Source: Shinisaurus crocodilurus (Eukaryota; Chordata; Lepidosauria; Squamata; Shinisauridae). Taken from it: a stretch of 64,000 bases of DNA. The number at the start of each line of letters is the position of its first letter. Positions within the stretch are counted from its first letter, which is position 1. Shown here piece by piece: positions 20,219-30,926 of the stretch. The translations under genes and the position numbers were made by a program. The notes below the pieces were generated by a model, which made no database searches, had not been told where the DNA came from, and saw nothing but the letters and a program-made list of their open reading frames with translations. The stretch spans positions 31,570,197 through 31,634,196 of the forward strand of contig CM037877.1 of assembly GCA_021292165.1 (NCBI GenBank), read 5' to 3'.

Positions 20219-21225
20219 CTGCAGGCTAAATTAATAAACCCTATCTAGCCTCTCCCATACGTTACCCTCAGGTAAGGTTCTTCCATTGGGACAGGGCTCA
20301 GTCAAGATTCCAGGCTCACGAATGAAAACTGAAGATCAAGATGCCTTCCATGTGAAGGACAGATGAAGAACAACTAGCAGCCATAACCCTCTTAGCTTTA
20401 TACCCCCCCCCCAAGCCTTTGACCAATATGAGGTGAGCCTCCATCGCCAATCACTTTCAGCTGGATAACTTCCTCAGCATCCAGGAGGGGAGGGGGGATT
20501 GGAAAAAAAATCCATACTGCTGCTCAGCTGAAATCAGTCAGTCTAATTTTTGGCAATTTTTTTGGCTGAAGAGCGGGGTTTAAAAAAAAAAATTGCTGAA
20601 CTCAATGTCTTTTCCCTATCACACATGGACAACACAAAGTCAAATGTTAAGGCAGCTAATGTGAGAGGAAAACACTTCAAGGGGATAATGCTTCTTAACT
20701 GAAATAACTCTCAGTTCTAATTAGTTTGGTGAGCATATGTATTAAGAGACCTCTTGCCAAAAAATCCAAGTTTTAATTATTCCATGGGCAGCTCTAATAA
20801 ATCAGGGAGACATGCTTTTATCAAAAAGATAAAATTACGTTCCCAATCTCTCCCAACGTGTGCCAGCTAATTTGCTCCATTACAACACATATGTACAAGT
20901 TGCAATTGACAATTCCGTGGCACAGCAATGGAAATGCAAGCTTTTTCTTTAATGTTTCACAAATAATATGGTATATGTGTGTTGGGAAAAGAAAAGGGGT
21001 GTGTCAGAGTTGGCTTAAGAAAAGCACAGCATGGAGACAAAGCTCCTAGTCCACTTTGCTGTTCTAACTGACAGTGTTCAGGCCTCAATGGCAGTCACTC
21101 ACTCTGTCCTTGGCTATCAAATCAGTGATAAAATCTACACGCACACACAAAAAACCCTCGTCCATCAAGATCAATGTTGATTCAGCCTAAAAGGTGTGCT
21201 GCAATCCAGGTAGGCTGATCCTAAG
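20219..21225. other. Mostly unique; candidate conserved noncoding stretch
   Basis: 20640-20960 is AT-rich and low in repeats, with several homeodomain-type cores (CTAATTAG, TTTTAATTATTCC). It could be an enhancer-like element, but that rests on composition alone. 20560-20590 resembles a LINE tail fragment (TTGGCTGAAGAGCGGGG). Confidence 0.3.
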
Positions 21226-21274
21226 TGATTCATTGTAAACTGCCCAGAGAGCTTCGGCTATTGGGTGGTATAGA

Positions 21275-21313
<39 letters not shown>

Positions 21314-21320
21314 TATTATA

Positions 21321-21356
<36 letters not shown>
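21226..21356 (+). mobile_element. LINE tail with (AAT)n/(ATT)n
   Basis: ATTGTAAACTGCCCAGAGAG and CTTCGGCTATTGGGTGG followed by (AAT)n then (TTA)n to 21356. The two trinucleotide runs are complementary and can fold back. A 204-codon frame across this is a microsatellite artefact. Confidence 0.75.
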
Positions 21357-21357
<1 letters not shown>

Positions 21358-21454
21358 TTGCTACAGCAGCATCTCTGTCGCATTTGGGGGGGGCTGTATT
21401 CCAGTGGTGGGTGGGGCTGAAAGCAGAACTGGGTGGGCCAAAATACCATAGCAC

Positions 21455-21588
21455 AGTGTTCTCCAACCTTGGGTCCCCAGAGGTTTTTGGCCTACAACTC
21501 CCCGCATGCCCCAGCCAGCATAGCTGGCTGGGGCATGCTGGGAGTTGTAGGCCAAAAACCTCTGGGGACCCAAGGTTGGAGAACACTG
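21455..21588. mobile_element. Palindromic hAT MITE, 134 bp, near perfect
   Basis: Arms of about 67 bp are inverse copies with one mismatch. Ends are CAGTGTTCTCCAACC and its inverse. Perfect 8-bp target duplications CCATAGCA lie at 21447-21454 and 21589-21596. Each arm holds CCTACAACTCCCMGCATGCC, which resembles the ZNF143/THAP11 binding site. Confidence 0.93.
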
Positions 21589-21664
21589 CCATAGCAGCAT
21601 CTTTTAGCTTAAAGCGCTTACCGCCAGCAACGATTGGTTGTTTGTTTACTCGCAGCCCTTTTAT

Positions 21665-21707
21665 CCTGTTTTTCAGACACGTATGGTCTCCCAAAGCAGC
21701 TCAAAGC

Positions 21708-21744
<37 letters not shown>

Positions 21745-22180
21745 CCCTGCCATCAAGCTTACAAATGAAAATGGCAAGATACAGAAGGAAAAAGGAAGAG
21801 GAGGGAGATCAGTTTGTCAAGGCCACAAGAAGGTGGTGAGCTTTAAGCGGGCATATGAATGCGCTTTGGGCCAGCCAGGCTGCCTCTTTCCCTCGCTGGT
21901 GTTCATGCTTGAGTCGCAACTGGTGGCTCTTATTCCTTTGGCCAATAGATGGGGCCAGGGTGTTCTTTCCCCTGATTTCGGCAGTCCCAGAGCAACTGCC
22001 AGTTGGAGCCGGGTGTTCTTTCTGGCAGGGAAAGGGAAGCGAGCTGCCTGCAACAGCTCCTTCTCCGGCTAATGGATGGGCCGGTGTGGTCTCCCCCTTG
22101 GCTTGATTTTATTCCTGGGAAGCAGGGGGTGCGGCCTCCCAGTGGCCTTAGGTCCCCTGGCTGGTGGCAGAAGCCAGAGT
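21665..22180 (-). mobile_element. Composite: GC-rich unit plus LINE-like tail, reverse
   Basis: On the minus strand, 22165-21945 matches the GC-rich unit of 15906-16260 (GGCCACTGGGAGGC, CTGCTTCCCAGGA). It is followed by a degenerate tail (21840-21665), related to 61676-61830, that includes a (GA)n run at 21713-21741. Confidence 0.5.
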
Positions 22181-23440
22181 GTGTTTCCCCAATGGACACG
22201 CTGGCTGGGAATTGTGGGAGTTCTGGTCCAGCATATCTGGAGGTCACCAGGTCAGGGAAGGTGGCAGCCGCAGATGGTGCCGGATTTCAGAGATACTTCT
22301 GGTTTCAATATTCTCTATACTCATTTACATTTGATAATGTGCCATTTTCAATTAATTGAAGATCCCTGGAACATAGATGGGGATGTGCTTTGCTGCTTTA
22401 TAAATTTAAATAAGCCACTTCAATTACTCCATAATTAAAGTCCTGCTCATTTAAGGGAAGTAACAGTTTGCAAGAGCAGCCATGGAGAGAGTATTATTAT
22501 TACAGTTGTTACTGCTTTGGCTTCAAGTCCGAAAATGTTTCCATAGGTTATAAACCTTTCTTAATGAAGAGAATGGATTTCTCCCTTTCCTCCTAAAGTC
22601 ATCTGGTTCCTAATATCAAAAGACAGATATGTGTAGGAGTTTGCTTATTAAAAGCATTATTTTTATGCATAAGATACTACATTTCAGGGTCTGCCCTCTA
22701 GTCTTAAAGCAGCCATTGCTTTTTGTGCTCAGTTTGTGAAATGCTATTGATCCTTTCCTACACCGCAGAAGTTCATGCATCTGAAATACATTTACTAGGC
22801 AGAGAAAATGAGCAGAATAAACAACAACTTCCTTTTTTGCATTCTACTCCTCCAACCCCAATCTAACTTGTCTTTCCAGCTCTATTGCCAGAAATTGCTA
22901 GGTTATCTTTTGAAATTATCTAAATAAGTCAACCAGTGCGCCTCAAACTCTATAAGATCAACCCTCCACTTTCAAACTAGATCTTCTGCGCTTTGCCAAC
23001 CTAGTTGCATGTTGAGTATTCTCATCTGATTCACACACACACACACACACACACACTGCTTCTTCCACACATGTTTAGCTCCTACAATTCCACTTACGGA
23101 TGTCTGGGCCTGTCATCTCCATAGGACCATTACACAGGCCCCTGCACAAACCAGAATCAGTGGTAAACAGGTCCTGGAATATAAAACTATATTCCCGGAC
23201 AATACTCCACCCAGGAAACCTGCATAATCAGGACTCCTAACGTGATCCAGCTGGACGAGACCCACCACTTTTTCTGGACACACACATACCACGACACACC
23301 ACAGGGTCCTCAAGAACAAACAGAGTGATGGGTCCAAGCTGAAGTTTGGAGCACAGTGGTCACTTGGCAGCTTGAGGCATCCCATTTCAGAATCCTGCTA
23401 AGGAGGGGGACCCATTACTGTAAGTAGGGTCAGGACGAGG
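22181..23440. other. Mostly unique stretch
   Basis: 22355-22490 is AT-rich with CTCCATAATTAAAG and might be conserved noncoding. A (CA)n run is at 23034-23056. No gene supported. Confidence 0.35.
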
Positions 23441-23445
23441 GACCC

Positions 23446-23917
23446 TGTGATGTTATGTTATTGGGGGTAAATTAAAGTGTATATATGGTAAGTATAATAA
23501 TGTGTTATATAAAGCTGTGGGTGGTGTTGTTTAGGGAGTTGTGGAGTTGACTGGAGAGAGGGTTGAGAGATTGGATTAGGTTTGTTAGGAGATATTAGCT
23601 AATGAGTGCAGGGATTAATATTTGGGGAACAGTTGGTGAGGGTGGACTGGAAATGGAATAGGATAGTAAATTAATATTGACTGAAACTTGCGTATGAAAC
23701 TTATTTCAAGGAACTGTTGTACTTTAAATAAACTTGACCGTCTGTGGGAAGCTGTGCTTTATATTTGGTCAAAGAAGTATAAGGAAGGGATAATAGAAAT
23801 CCCAAGGTCAGTGTGAGAGGGGGTAAGGGTTAGAGAGACAAACCCCCAACCTTACATAAGCTCACCCAAAAAGGAGGGCAGCAAGCTTGAGGGCCCTATG
23901 AGGGTAGGGGTGTGACA
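23446..23917 (+). mobile_element. Solo LTR, 472 bp
   Basis: Begins TGTGATGTTATG and ends GGGTGTGACA, so it has TG...CA ends. Flanking 5-bp repeats GACCC lie at 23441-23445 and 23918-23922. Inside are a TATA-like TTATATAAAG near 23505-23514 and a polyadenylation signal AATAAA near 23728. There is no internal retroviral sequence, so it is what remains after LTR-LTR recombination. ERV or Gypsy origin is not resolved. Confidence 0.7.
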
Positions 23918-23922
23918 GACCC

Positions 23923-24229
23923 ATTGTACACCAGGAAGGGTGGGTCAGCCTTGATTGTGACCTTAAAGGTGCTGTTGCAACAGCCGCCATAGAGCTGCTA
24001 GCTTCTGTTCCTTTCTTACTCGACATGAGGCTCTCTGCTGCACTGCTGGACAGCTTCCTTGCTGGTCAGGAGGACTATATTTTCCAGTTATTTATGGAGC
24101 GTTGCTGGTGTGGCTGGACTGGAAGACCAGAACAGGATCCCACCTATCCTTGCTGAGAGCCTGTGAATGCAATCCACATCACTCTGGGGACATGTATTGC
24201 ATTGCATTGCATTGCATCGTGTTGTGCTG
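23923..24229. other. Unassigned, with (ATTGC)n
   Basis: A short pentanucleotide run (ATTGC)n lies at about 24188-24217. Nothing else recognised. Confidence 0.4.
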
Positions 24230-24362
24230 CATTCTTTAAAATATTTGTACCGTATTTCATACTTTTAACTGTTAGTCTGGCATCTTTGTCTTTTTACTGT
24301 TCGTAAACTGCCCAGAGAATATTGGTTACTACTGGGCTGATTAAAAATAAATAAATAAATAA
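24230..24362 (+). mobile_element. LINE 3' tail
   Basis: TCGTAAACTGCCCAGAGAAT followed by (AAAT)n at 24346-24361. Fragment. Confidence 0.6.
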
Positions 24363-25020
24363 CGTGTCCGAAGGAATTGTATAGGTGGGACCAATGTGGG
24401 GTCACATGATAATTTGATCAAAAGGTGAGATATAAATCTTAATGATAAATAAAAAAATAAACCTTACTACTCTATCAGCATCAGTTTATACGTAGCCACC
24501 CTTCTGTGCTAAAACCATGCTCAGCCTACATAAAACTTACATTATAAAATACAGCAACGTCTCCAAATAATTCTCTAACGCTTACAAATCATAACAGTAT
24601 TTAAATATTTATTCATATAGGCTAATCAAAACACCTCATATTAATAAATATGCACTAAGATTGAACAATCCATAATTAATTAATAATACTAAAGACAAAC
24701 AAAGGAGAATTACCACCACCACCCAAAAAAAATCCCCACCCACCATCCAAACAGCAGCAAAAAGAACAGCAGAAGCAGCTACCTGTGTAGCTGGAGTCAT
24801 CCAGGGCCTCACCCTCCTAGGGCAGATGGAAATGAGCCAGAGAAGCAGGGACCAGGTCCTGCAGGACTCACTGCTAGATTGCTTTTAGGCACCTTTTGGA
24901 AGCATCAGCAGAAGCATCAGCTGCCTATGTAACTGAAGTCAGCCAGGGCCACACTTCCTGGGCCAATGTTGCCTTCCTTACTTTGGATAGGTGAATCTCT
25001 CAATTTCAGTTTCACTTACG
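24363..25020. other. Unassigned stretch
   Basis: AT-rich at first, with no recognised gene. Around 24790-24960 a short motif (GGAGTCATCCAGGGCC / GAAGTCAGCCAGGGCC) occurs twice. Confidence 0.35.
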
Positions 25021-25126
25021 ACGCAATCCTATGCAAGTTTAGAAAGCTAAAAGGCCTACAACTCCCAGGGGCATGCTGGGAGTTGTAGGCCTTTTTTCTG
25101 TCTAAACTTGCATAGGATTGCGCCTT
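25021..25126 (+). mobile_element. Palindromic MITE, GGGYGCAATCC family
   Basis: Short copy with arms CCTACAACTCCCAG and GCATGCTGGGAGTTGTAGG close together. The ends read CGCAATCCTATGCAAG and CTTGCATAGGATTGCGCC. Confidence 0.75.
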
Positions 25127-25590
25127 TTGTTTCTCATTTTCCTGGCTATAAAGAACTTACGAAGTTCTTTTCAGAGTGTTTCCAAAACACTCATCTGCAG
25201 CCCCCCAAAAAGGAGCACACAAAATGTTGTACACATTGTGCACATTTTGTCTAAGATACACATTTCATGTTCACTTTTCCTGGTGTGTGCACTTTTTGCA
25301 AGCCACTTTACCCTACTATAATGCACTTTTGTGCACTCTTTCCCTGATTATATGAATTTTTGTGCACACTTTTCCATAATATATGCATTTTTGTGCCAAT
25401 GTTACATAGAGTTGTGAATTGCTTTGAAAAATTCTGAAAAGCGAGGATTTTTTGATATGCGCATTCTAGTTTGTGCATAGGTTCTGGAAGTGTGAGTAGG
25501 GAAAGTTCATATAAAAATTTGGAATGAACAAATTTCTTATCCATCCCAACTCCTTACCACTTTCTGTGGAAAATGCAGATGGCTTATTCA
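25127..25590. mobile_element. Diverged TIR-family repeat
   Basis: Repeated blocks such as TTTGTGCACACTTTTCC and TATATGCATTTTTGTGCC resemble the interior of the elements at 5526-5975 and 8650-8870. Boundaries are unclear. Confidence 0.35.
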
Positions 25591-25604
25591 TATATTTATA
25601 TATA

Positions 25605-26020
25605 TATTTATAGCACTTTTCTCCCACCCTTCAGCCAAAAAGCTCCCAAAGCAGCTTATTTATTTATTATATTTATATCCCGCCTTTTCCCTGCAAGGAA
25701 CCCAAGACAGCTTACATAATCTTCCTCTCCCTCTTCTCCATGTTATCCCACAACAACCCTGTGAGGTAGGTTAGGCTGAGAGTCAGTGACTGGCCCAAAG
25801 TCATCACCCAGTGAGCTTCATGGCAAAGTGGGGACTAGGACCCAAATCTCCCAAATCCCGGACCAACACTCTAACCACTACGCCACACTGGCTTACAGTG
25901 ATAAGAAATAAGAAAGTCCTAGTCTGCAGGCTTACAATATAAAAGACACGACACAAAAGGAAAGGGGATTGAGAGGGAGGAGGAAAAAGCAAATTCAGGT
26001 ACAGTACTAGATTCTTAGTT
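25605..26020 (-). mobile_element. LINE-like tail split by a SINE
   Basis: 25605-25656 (CCCTTCAGCCAAAAAGCTCC) and 25897-26020 (CAGGCTTACAATATAAAAG) together match the continuous relative at 61676-61830. A tRNA-derived SINE (25657-25896) lies between them. Confidence 0.65.
25657..25896 (-). mobile_element. tRNA-derived SINE, reverse orientation
   Basis: Minus strand reads AGCCAGTGTGGCGTAGTGG (A box), a B-box-like block, GTCACTGACTCTCAGCCTAA, CTCACAGGGTTGTTGTG and an AT-rich tail. Full-length copy. Other copies: 29161-29395, 36391-36628 and the split one at 49350-50148. Confidence 0.88.
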
Positions 26021-26255
26021 GCCAAGTTCAGTGAGTCATGGAGCTGGATCTAAACACAGTGGAAGGGTTCCTGCTTCCCCTTTCTCTGAAGTCCTCAGCA
26101 CTGACAGCTGGTAGCAGAAGGAAAGGGGGCTCTCAGCTAAAGCTGTACCCAGGCACGACAGATACACATGTTCACAGGTATCATGGGAAAAGGCTTCCAT
26201 GCCACTGTGGGACTTTGTGTCTACCAGCTACTGCTCCAGTACAATGTCAAAGGCC

Positions 26256-26298
<43 letters not shown>

Positions 26299-26332
26299 GG
26301 ACCAGACCAAAGGTAATTACAAGGTCAATACA
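26021..26332. other. Unassigned, with (GAT)n
   Basis: (GAT)n microsatellite at 26257-26297. No gene. Confidence 0.5.
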
Positions 26333-26806
26333 TTTAGTTTTCTTGTTTATCTTGCTCATCCTAGTATAGGTTGACTTTTACTTTTACTAATCCGACACCT
26401 GTAGAAGCAGGGAAAGGACCCGGGGTAAAGCTTGCCCCATACAATTTCAGTCTGGCATATAATCATATTACAAGTTGAGAATCCCTTATCCAAAAATACA
26501 TGTGCCTAATTATTTTAAAAGTTTGTATAAATTCCCTTCAGGCTATGTGTATAATGTAGTACTATAATAATTTTTTGAGTTGATTTTTTTTTCAACAACA
26601 AACTGTTTGTATCATTGAAAGCTCTGTTATTGTGTTTTTCTTTTAAGACAAAAGATGTTAATTAGTTCAGACAACTGTATGAGTTGTTTTTCTAAAACCA
26701 AAACCTCAGTATTCAGGTTTAATTGCAGTGTTGGCACTTTGAAATAAATAAGTTGGTTTTGTGTTGCAGTTTGGGCACTCGGGCTCAAAAAGGTTCACCA
26801 TCACTG
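26333..26806 (+). mobile_element. 5'-truncated copy of the hAT at 891-1750
   Basis: From TTTAGTTTTCTTG it follows the right half of the 891-1750 element closely and ends GGTTCACCATCACTG. It keeps about 70 bp (near 26553-26630) that the first copy lost. The left end is missing, so no target duplication can be tested. Confidence 0.85.
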
Positions 26807-27631
26807 GTCTAGATCAACTGTTGGTCTGATCCATCAGGGCTCTTCCCATGGTGGTCTTATGGTCTTAAACCCAAAGTGGCTCATTCCTTCATTTTGATCA
26901 TAAACGAGAAAGCTTCAGTCTGGATTTCCTTTTATTGCTGAAGTAGGAGGAGGAAAGAGACAGCTTTGGAACGCTAAGCATTTGCATGAAAACATTGTAC
27001 CTAAACTTTCCTATTGCTGCTATACATGCTGTAGGAGCAATTTAATGTTTTCAAACTGCTACCTTGGGAGTCTTTATGAGATGATTGCCTTGGATACTTC
27101 TGCCTTGTCAGCACAGTTATTGTGGTATCTGCCAGCACTGCAATAAATTGTTGTCCTGTCACTCTCTTCTTGCTCCCAAAGCCTTGGCTTTATGTAACAA
27201 TCTTTCATTTCAACAGAAGTTAAATTGCATTATGACTTCAACACGGGAGACTCACTGACATCACTTTGGGATGGGACTCCTCAACTTCCTCTAGTAAATT
27301 ATAGGACCATTGCCTTAAGATCACTGTAACTGTAATCCTAAAGAAACGTACCAATGAGTAATATGCATTGAACATAGTGGAACTTACCTCTGAATAAATA
27401 TTCATAAACTGTTTAGATGTTAAGAGTCTGGTTTCCTAGCATTGGTCATCAAGGTCCGTCATTCCTTGATGAACCTCCCAGTTTATCTCATATAGTCATA
27501 TTTTACTTCCCTGAGGTGATCATAATCCACAATGGCTCATTAAATCAGAGTCAGTGACACATGGGCTACATCTATCCCTGGTGAATTTCATCTGGTTCAT
27601 TGACATGTTTTCCCAATTTTAATCAAGATAC
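26807..27631. other. Largely unique stretch
   Basis: A LINE scrap (TGGTCTGATCCATCAGGGC) at about 26823-26841. Otherwise no recognised features. Confidence 0.4.
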
Positions 27632-27877
27632 AGTAATACCTTGGATTGCAAGTAACTTGGTTTGAGAGCGTTTTGCAAGACAAGCAAATTTTTAAATATT
27701 TATTTATTTATTTTTTACTTGATATACAAGCGACGTCTTGCAATACAAGTACTGTAGTACGGCTTAAATTAAAAATCTCTGTACAAATTTTTTTTGGGGG
27801 GATTTTGTTTTGATATAAGAGTGTTTTGGATTACAAACACGTTTCTGGAACGAATTATGCTCTCAATCCAAGCCATG

Positions 27878-27882
<5 letters not shown>
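27632..27882 (+). mobile_element. Tigger/pogo-like MITE (tentative)
   Basis: Left end CAGTAATACCTTGGATTG after TA; right end reads, inverted, CAGTCATGGCTTGGATTG. The interior has TTGCAAGACAAGC and GATATACAAGCGACG. The right flank runs into a microsatellite, so the TA duplication cannot be confirmed. Confidence 0.5.
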
Positions 27883-27926
<44 letters not shown>

Positions 27927-27927
27927 C
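27880..27927 (+). repeat. (GT)n(AT)n microsatellite
   Basis: Compound dinucleotide run. The 207-codon frame starting in it (27885-28508) is an artefact. Confidence 0.9.
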
Positions 27928-28310
27928 CCCCACCCCCCAAATGTGGGAAACTTCATTGTGTCTGTGTCAGCCCTTCAGGATTTTACAGTTTGTTTGCTTT
28001 CAGGCACATTTATCCTGCTTTTTATCCTGCCAACGGCTTACAGAATTCATATAGTATAATGTATCAACCAATAAAACAAACTTTTAAAAAGCATAAACTA
28101 CAAATGTTTAGAATCATCCTCACCATTAAACTGCTCACATCACTGTTAAAATGCATTTTACAGGGCAATCCGACACAACTCTCCTATATCTCTAATTGTC
28201 TTGCTGGGCTTCTGCCAACAGGGCAGAAGGGAGGGAGGCAGCGGCATTTGCTGGTCTTCCTCCTGTTATTTTGTTTGTTTGTTTTAAATCCAATTTTCCT
28301 CCAGTTCATC
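27928..28310 (-). mobile_element. Possible reversed LINE tail, rest unassigned
   Basis: 28025-28160 is an AT-rich reversed tail-like block (TCCTGCCAACGGCTTACAG). The remainder is unassigned. Confidence 0.35.
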
Positions 28311-29580
28311 AGGGAGATCATTATTAGTGCTGTGCTGAACCCTGCCCCCTATTTGGTGCAATTTCCCCCCCCCTCTCTCTGCAAAAGAGGCATTGGTTGT
28401 TGTTTTTCCCTACCTCTTTTGCAGGGAGGGGGAGAATTACAAATTATTTTCTCCTTGGGGAAGGGGACAGGGTTTCCACATGCCTTTCTAAGCTTAGGTG
28501 GTGGCTGAAGGATCTTCTTTCTTTTCTTTTTTTTAAACTTTAAAAACACACACTTGTAGCAGCTCGAGACTCTTTACAGAGAGGCTTCTCCAACCTGGCA
28601 TCATGAGACCACGGGGCATCAACCCTCCCTCATAGGCATTCAAGAAGAGCTCCCAGGCTGCAGGAGCCTCTCTGCAAGGAGTCCAGGGCTGCTGCAGGCA
28701 AGAACAAATGGGACTTCTGGAGCTTTAGAAAAACTCTGATCCTGTGTGCAGCAGGACAGAGCTCTTTATGGAGAGGCTTGCAGCCCAGCAGGAGTTCCTG
28801 AATGCCACTCTGCAGAAAGCCTCTCTGCAAAGAGCTCAGTGTTGCTGAAAGCAAGAACAGAGTTTTTCTAAAGTTCTAAAAGCCCCATTTGTTCTTGCTT
28901 TGCAGAGAGGCACGTGTCCTCACCCATTTCCACGTGTCCTCCCTGGCACGTGTCCTCACCCATTTCCAGATTGCTATAACCATCTTCAGGATGGTTCTGC
29001 AGCCCAGGAGTGCTGTGAGAGAGGGTGCCTATGAGACAGGGTGAGCTGCTGGGCTGGAGAAGTCTCTGTATAAAGAGGCCCAGGCTGCTAGAAGTGCTGG
29101 GGGTGTTTTTAAAGAAAAAAAATAGAAAGAATATCCCTCAGTCACTGCCTAAACTTAAAAAGCCAGTGTGGCGTAGTGGTGAGAGCGTTGGACTGGGACT
29201 CGGGAGATCCGGGTTCTAGGCCCTGCTCAGCCATGAAACTCACTGGGTGACTTTGGGCCAGTCACTGACTCTCAGCCTAACCTACCTCACAGGGCTGTTG
29301 TGAGGATAAAATGGAAAGGAGGAGGATTATGTAAGCCGCCTCGGGTTCCTTGCAGGAAAAAAGGCAGGGCATAAATATAATAAAATAAAATAAAATAATT
29401 AATTAAAAAGGCATGTGGAAATCCTGTCCTCCTACCCAAGGAAAAGGTTATTCAAAATTCTCACCTCCCCAGCCTCTTTCGCCAGAGTTTTCATTTTGCC
29501 CCCCACCCTCACGAACTGCCAAAATGGAAGAATCGAAATATTCAGCACAGCACTTATAATTATGTTAGACAAGCTCTCAG
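28311..29580. mobile_element. Large fold-back element containing a SINE
   Basis: The left arm (28311-28560) and right arm (29100-29160 plus 29396-29580) are inverse relatives: CAGCACAGCACTTATAA, AAGGCATGTGGAAATCCTGT and GTGTTTTTAAAG appear in both, inverted. The centre (28630-28910) is itself an imperfect inverted repeat with GCAAGAACAAATGGGACTT against its inverse near 28885-28905. No transposase is visible. Outer ends and target site were not resolved. Confidence 0.6.
29161..29395 (+). mobile_element. tRNA-derived SINE
   Basis: AGCCAGTGTGGCGTAGTGG (A box), GATCCGGGTTCTAGGCC (B-box region), GGGCCAGTCACTGACTCTC, CACAGGGCTGTTGTGAGG, and an (AAAAT)n tail. It sits in the right arm of the fold-back element; the left arm gives the empty site. 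Flanks CTTAAAA and ATTAAAA are a probable imperfect target duplication. Confidence 0.9.
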
Positions 29581-30290
29581 GCTGGTCTAAATTTTCCCCC
29601 ATGTTGGGAGCATGGCAGAGGACTGGAAGAACTTTGGATATTCTGGATCCAAATCCTCCCCACTCCAAAGATGCCATGCTCCCAATCTGCCCCTTTTTTC
29701 TCCTCCCCAATGTGGCACCTCTAACAAGTGAGAGGGAAGGGCCACAGAAAGAGTTGAGGGGGCAGAAAATAGGCATCTGAGATTGGAACTTCTCCTCCGA
29801 GGTTGGAGCTCTGTCTCCAACCTCAAAATGGGAGATCTGATGTCTCCTATGGCCCCTGGGACACCATCCCAGGGGCCATAGGATTGCAGCCTTCATCAAT
29901 TAAAAGTCATCCCAAAAAACGTACTGTAATAAGTGAAACAACAGAGATGGAGCTAGGTAGACTTCCTTTGGGAGGGTGTTCTATATGAGCCCATCAACCA
30001 TACTTCTAATAGGGCTTGCAGTGTGGATCTCCACATTCTGTTATGTTTTGTGTGTAATACTAGGGATTCTTGAGGAATTTTATCTTTGTGAATTCTGATC
30101 AGAACTGGCCTGAACGCCACCTTCCAGACTAATCTACAGTCTTTCATACTGCCAAAATATTCCAACAAAGTTCTTGGTCAAAAATAATGTATCAAAATGC
30201 ATGTTTAATATGTGTATTTTGACATACAATGGGTTCAGAAATGTGTATTTTGAGATAAAATACATTTTAAATTACATATTTAAATACATA
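29581..30290. other. Mostly unassigned
   Basis: 29825-29895 holds a small inverted pair (GCCCCTGGGACACCATCCC with CAGGGGCCATAGGATTGCAG). A repeated TACATATTTAAATACATA block lies near 30270-30290. No gene. Confidence 0.35.
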
Positions 30291-30732
30291 TGTGATAAAC
30301 TCCCTTATCGATAAGACTCCTCAGAGCCAATTTAGCATCTTTGCAATCCCTGAGAGAACTAAATGTCTCCCAGCCTTGACCTTTGCCTAGGAAGAACTAA
30401 CTCATCACAGAGGTCAAAACATTCAAAATACCTCCTTCACAGCTCAGTACATCTTTCTCCCAGCACTGTGAACTCCACCAATCTCCAGGAAACAATGCTT
30501 CCCTTGGTCCTCATCAGTCTCCACTACTTGGACTTCCAGCTCTCGCTCTTCCCTGTCCCTCTGCTATATAAATCCCACCCCATTTATATAGCAGCCTCTG
30601 CAGTTTGTACTCACTCACTGCTCATCCCTGGCACGTGTCCTCACCCATTTCCAGATTGCTATAACCATCTTCAGGTAGAGCAACATTGGTAGAAAGCCCA
30701 GTCAGGTCTCCAACCCTGCACAATCTCTCACA
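30291..30732 (+). mobile_element. Possible LTR, 442 bp
   Basis: TGTGATAAACTCC to CAATCTCTCACA gives inverted TGTGA...TCACA ends. A TATA-like GCTATATAAATCC sits near 30562-30574. The flanks (ACATA and ATGTA) are only a partial match. A 50-bp part (30626-30675) is identical to 28941-28990. No polyadenylation signal was seen. Confidence 0.35.
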
Positions 30733-30926
30733 ATGTATTTAATAAGAATTTTTGAGAGGGTTTTTATTTTTAAAATCACAGATTAATGTGGAAACAGGAC
30801 AGAATGGACTTATGAGTGAATGCAAACAGAAATGATACAGACTAGAAACAAACAGATTTGGCCATCCTTAATCATACCACACCAATGCCTAGGCGCATGT
30901 GCTCCATAATTGTGAAGCATTTACTA

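Noticed and set aside
21225..21839. 204-codon frame
   Set aside because: It starts in (AAT)n/(ATT)n, giving I and Y runs, and then crosses a palindromic MITE and a (GA)n run.
27885..28508. 207-codon frame beginning CVCVCV
   Set aside because: Begins in a (GT)n(AT)n microsatellite and has no conserved domain.
29161..29395. tRNA gene
   Set aside because: A- and B-box motifs belong to a dispersed SINE; no intact cloverleaf or 3' end, and several copies with the same body exist.
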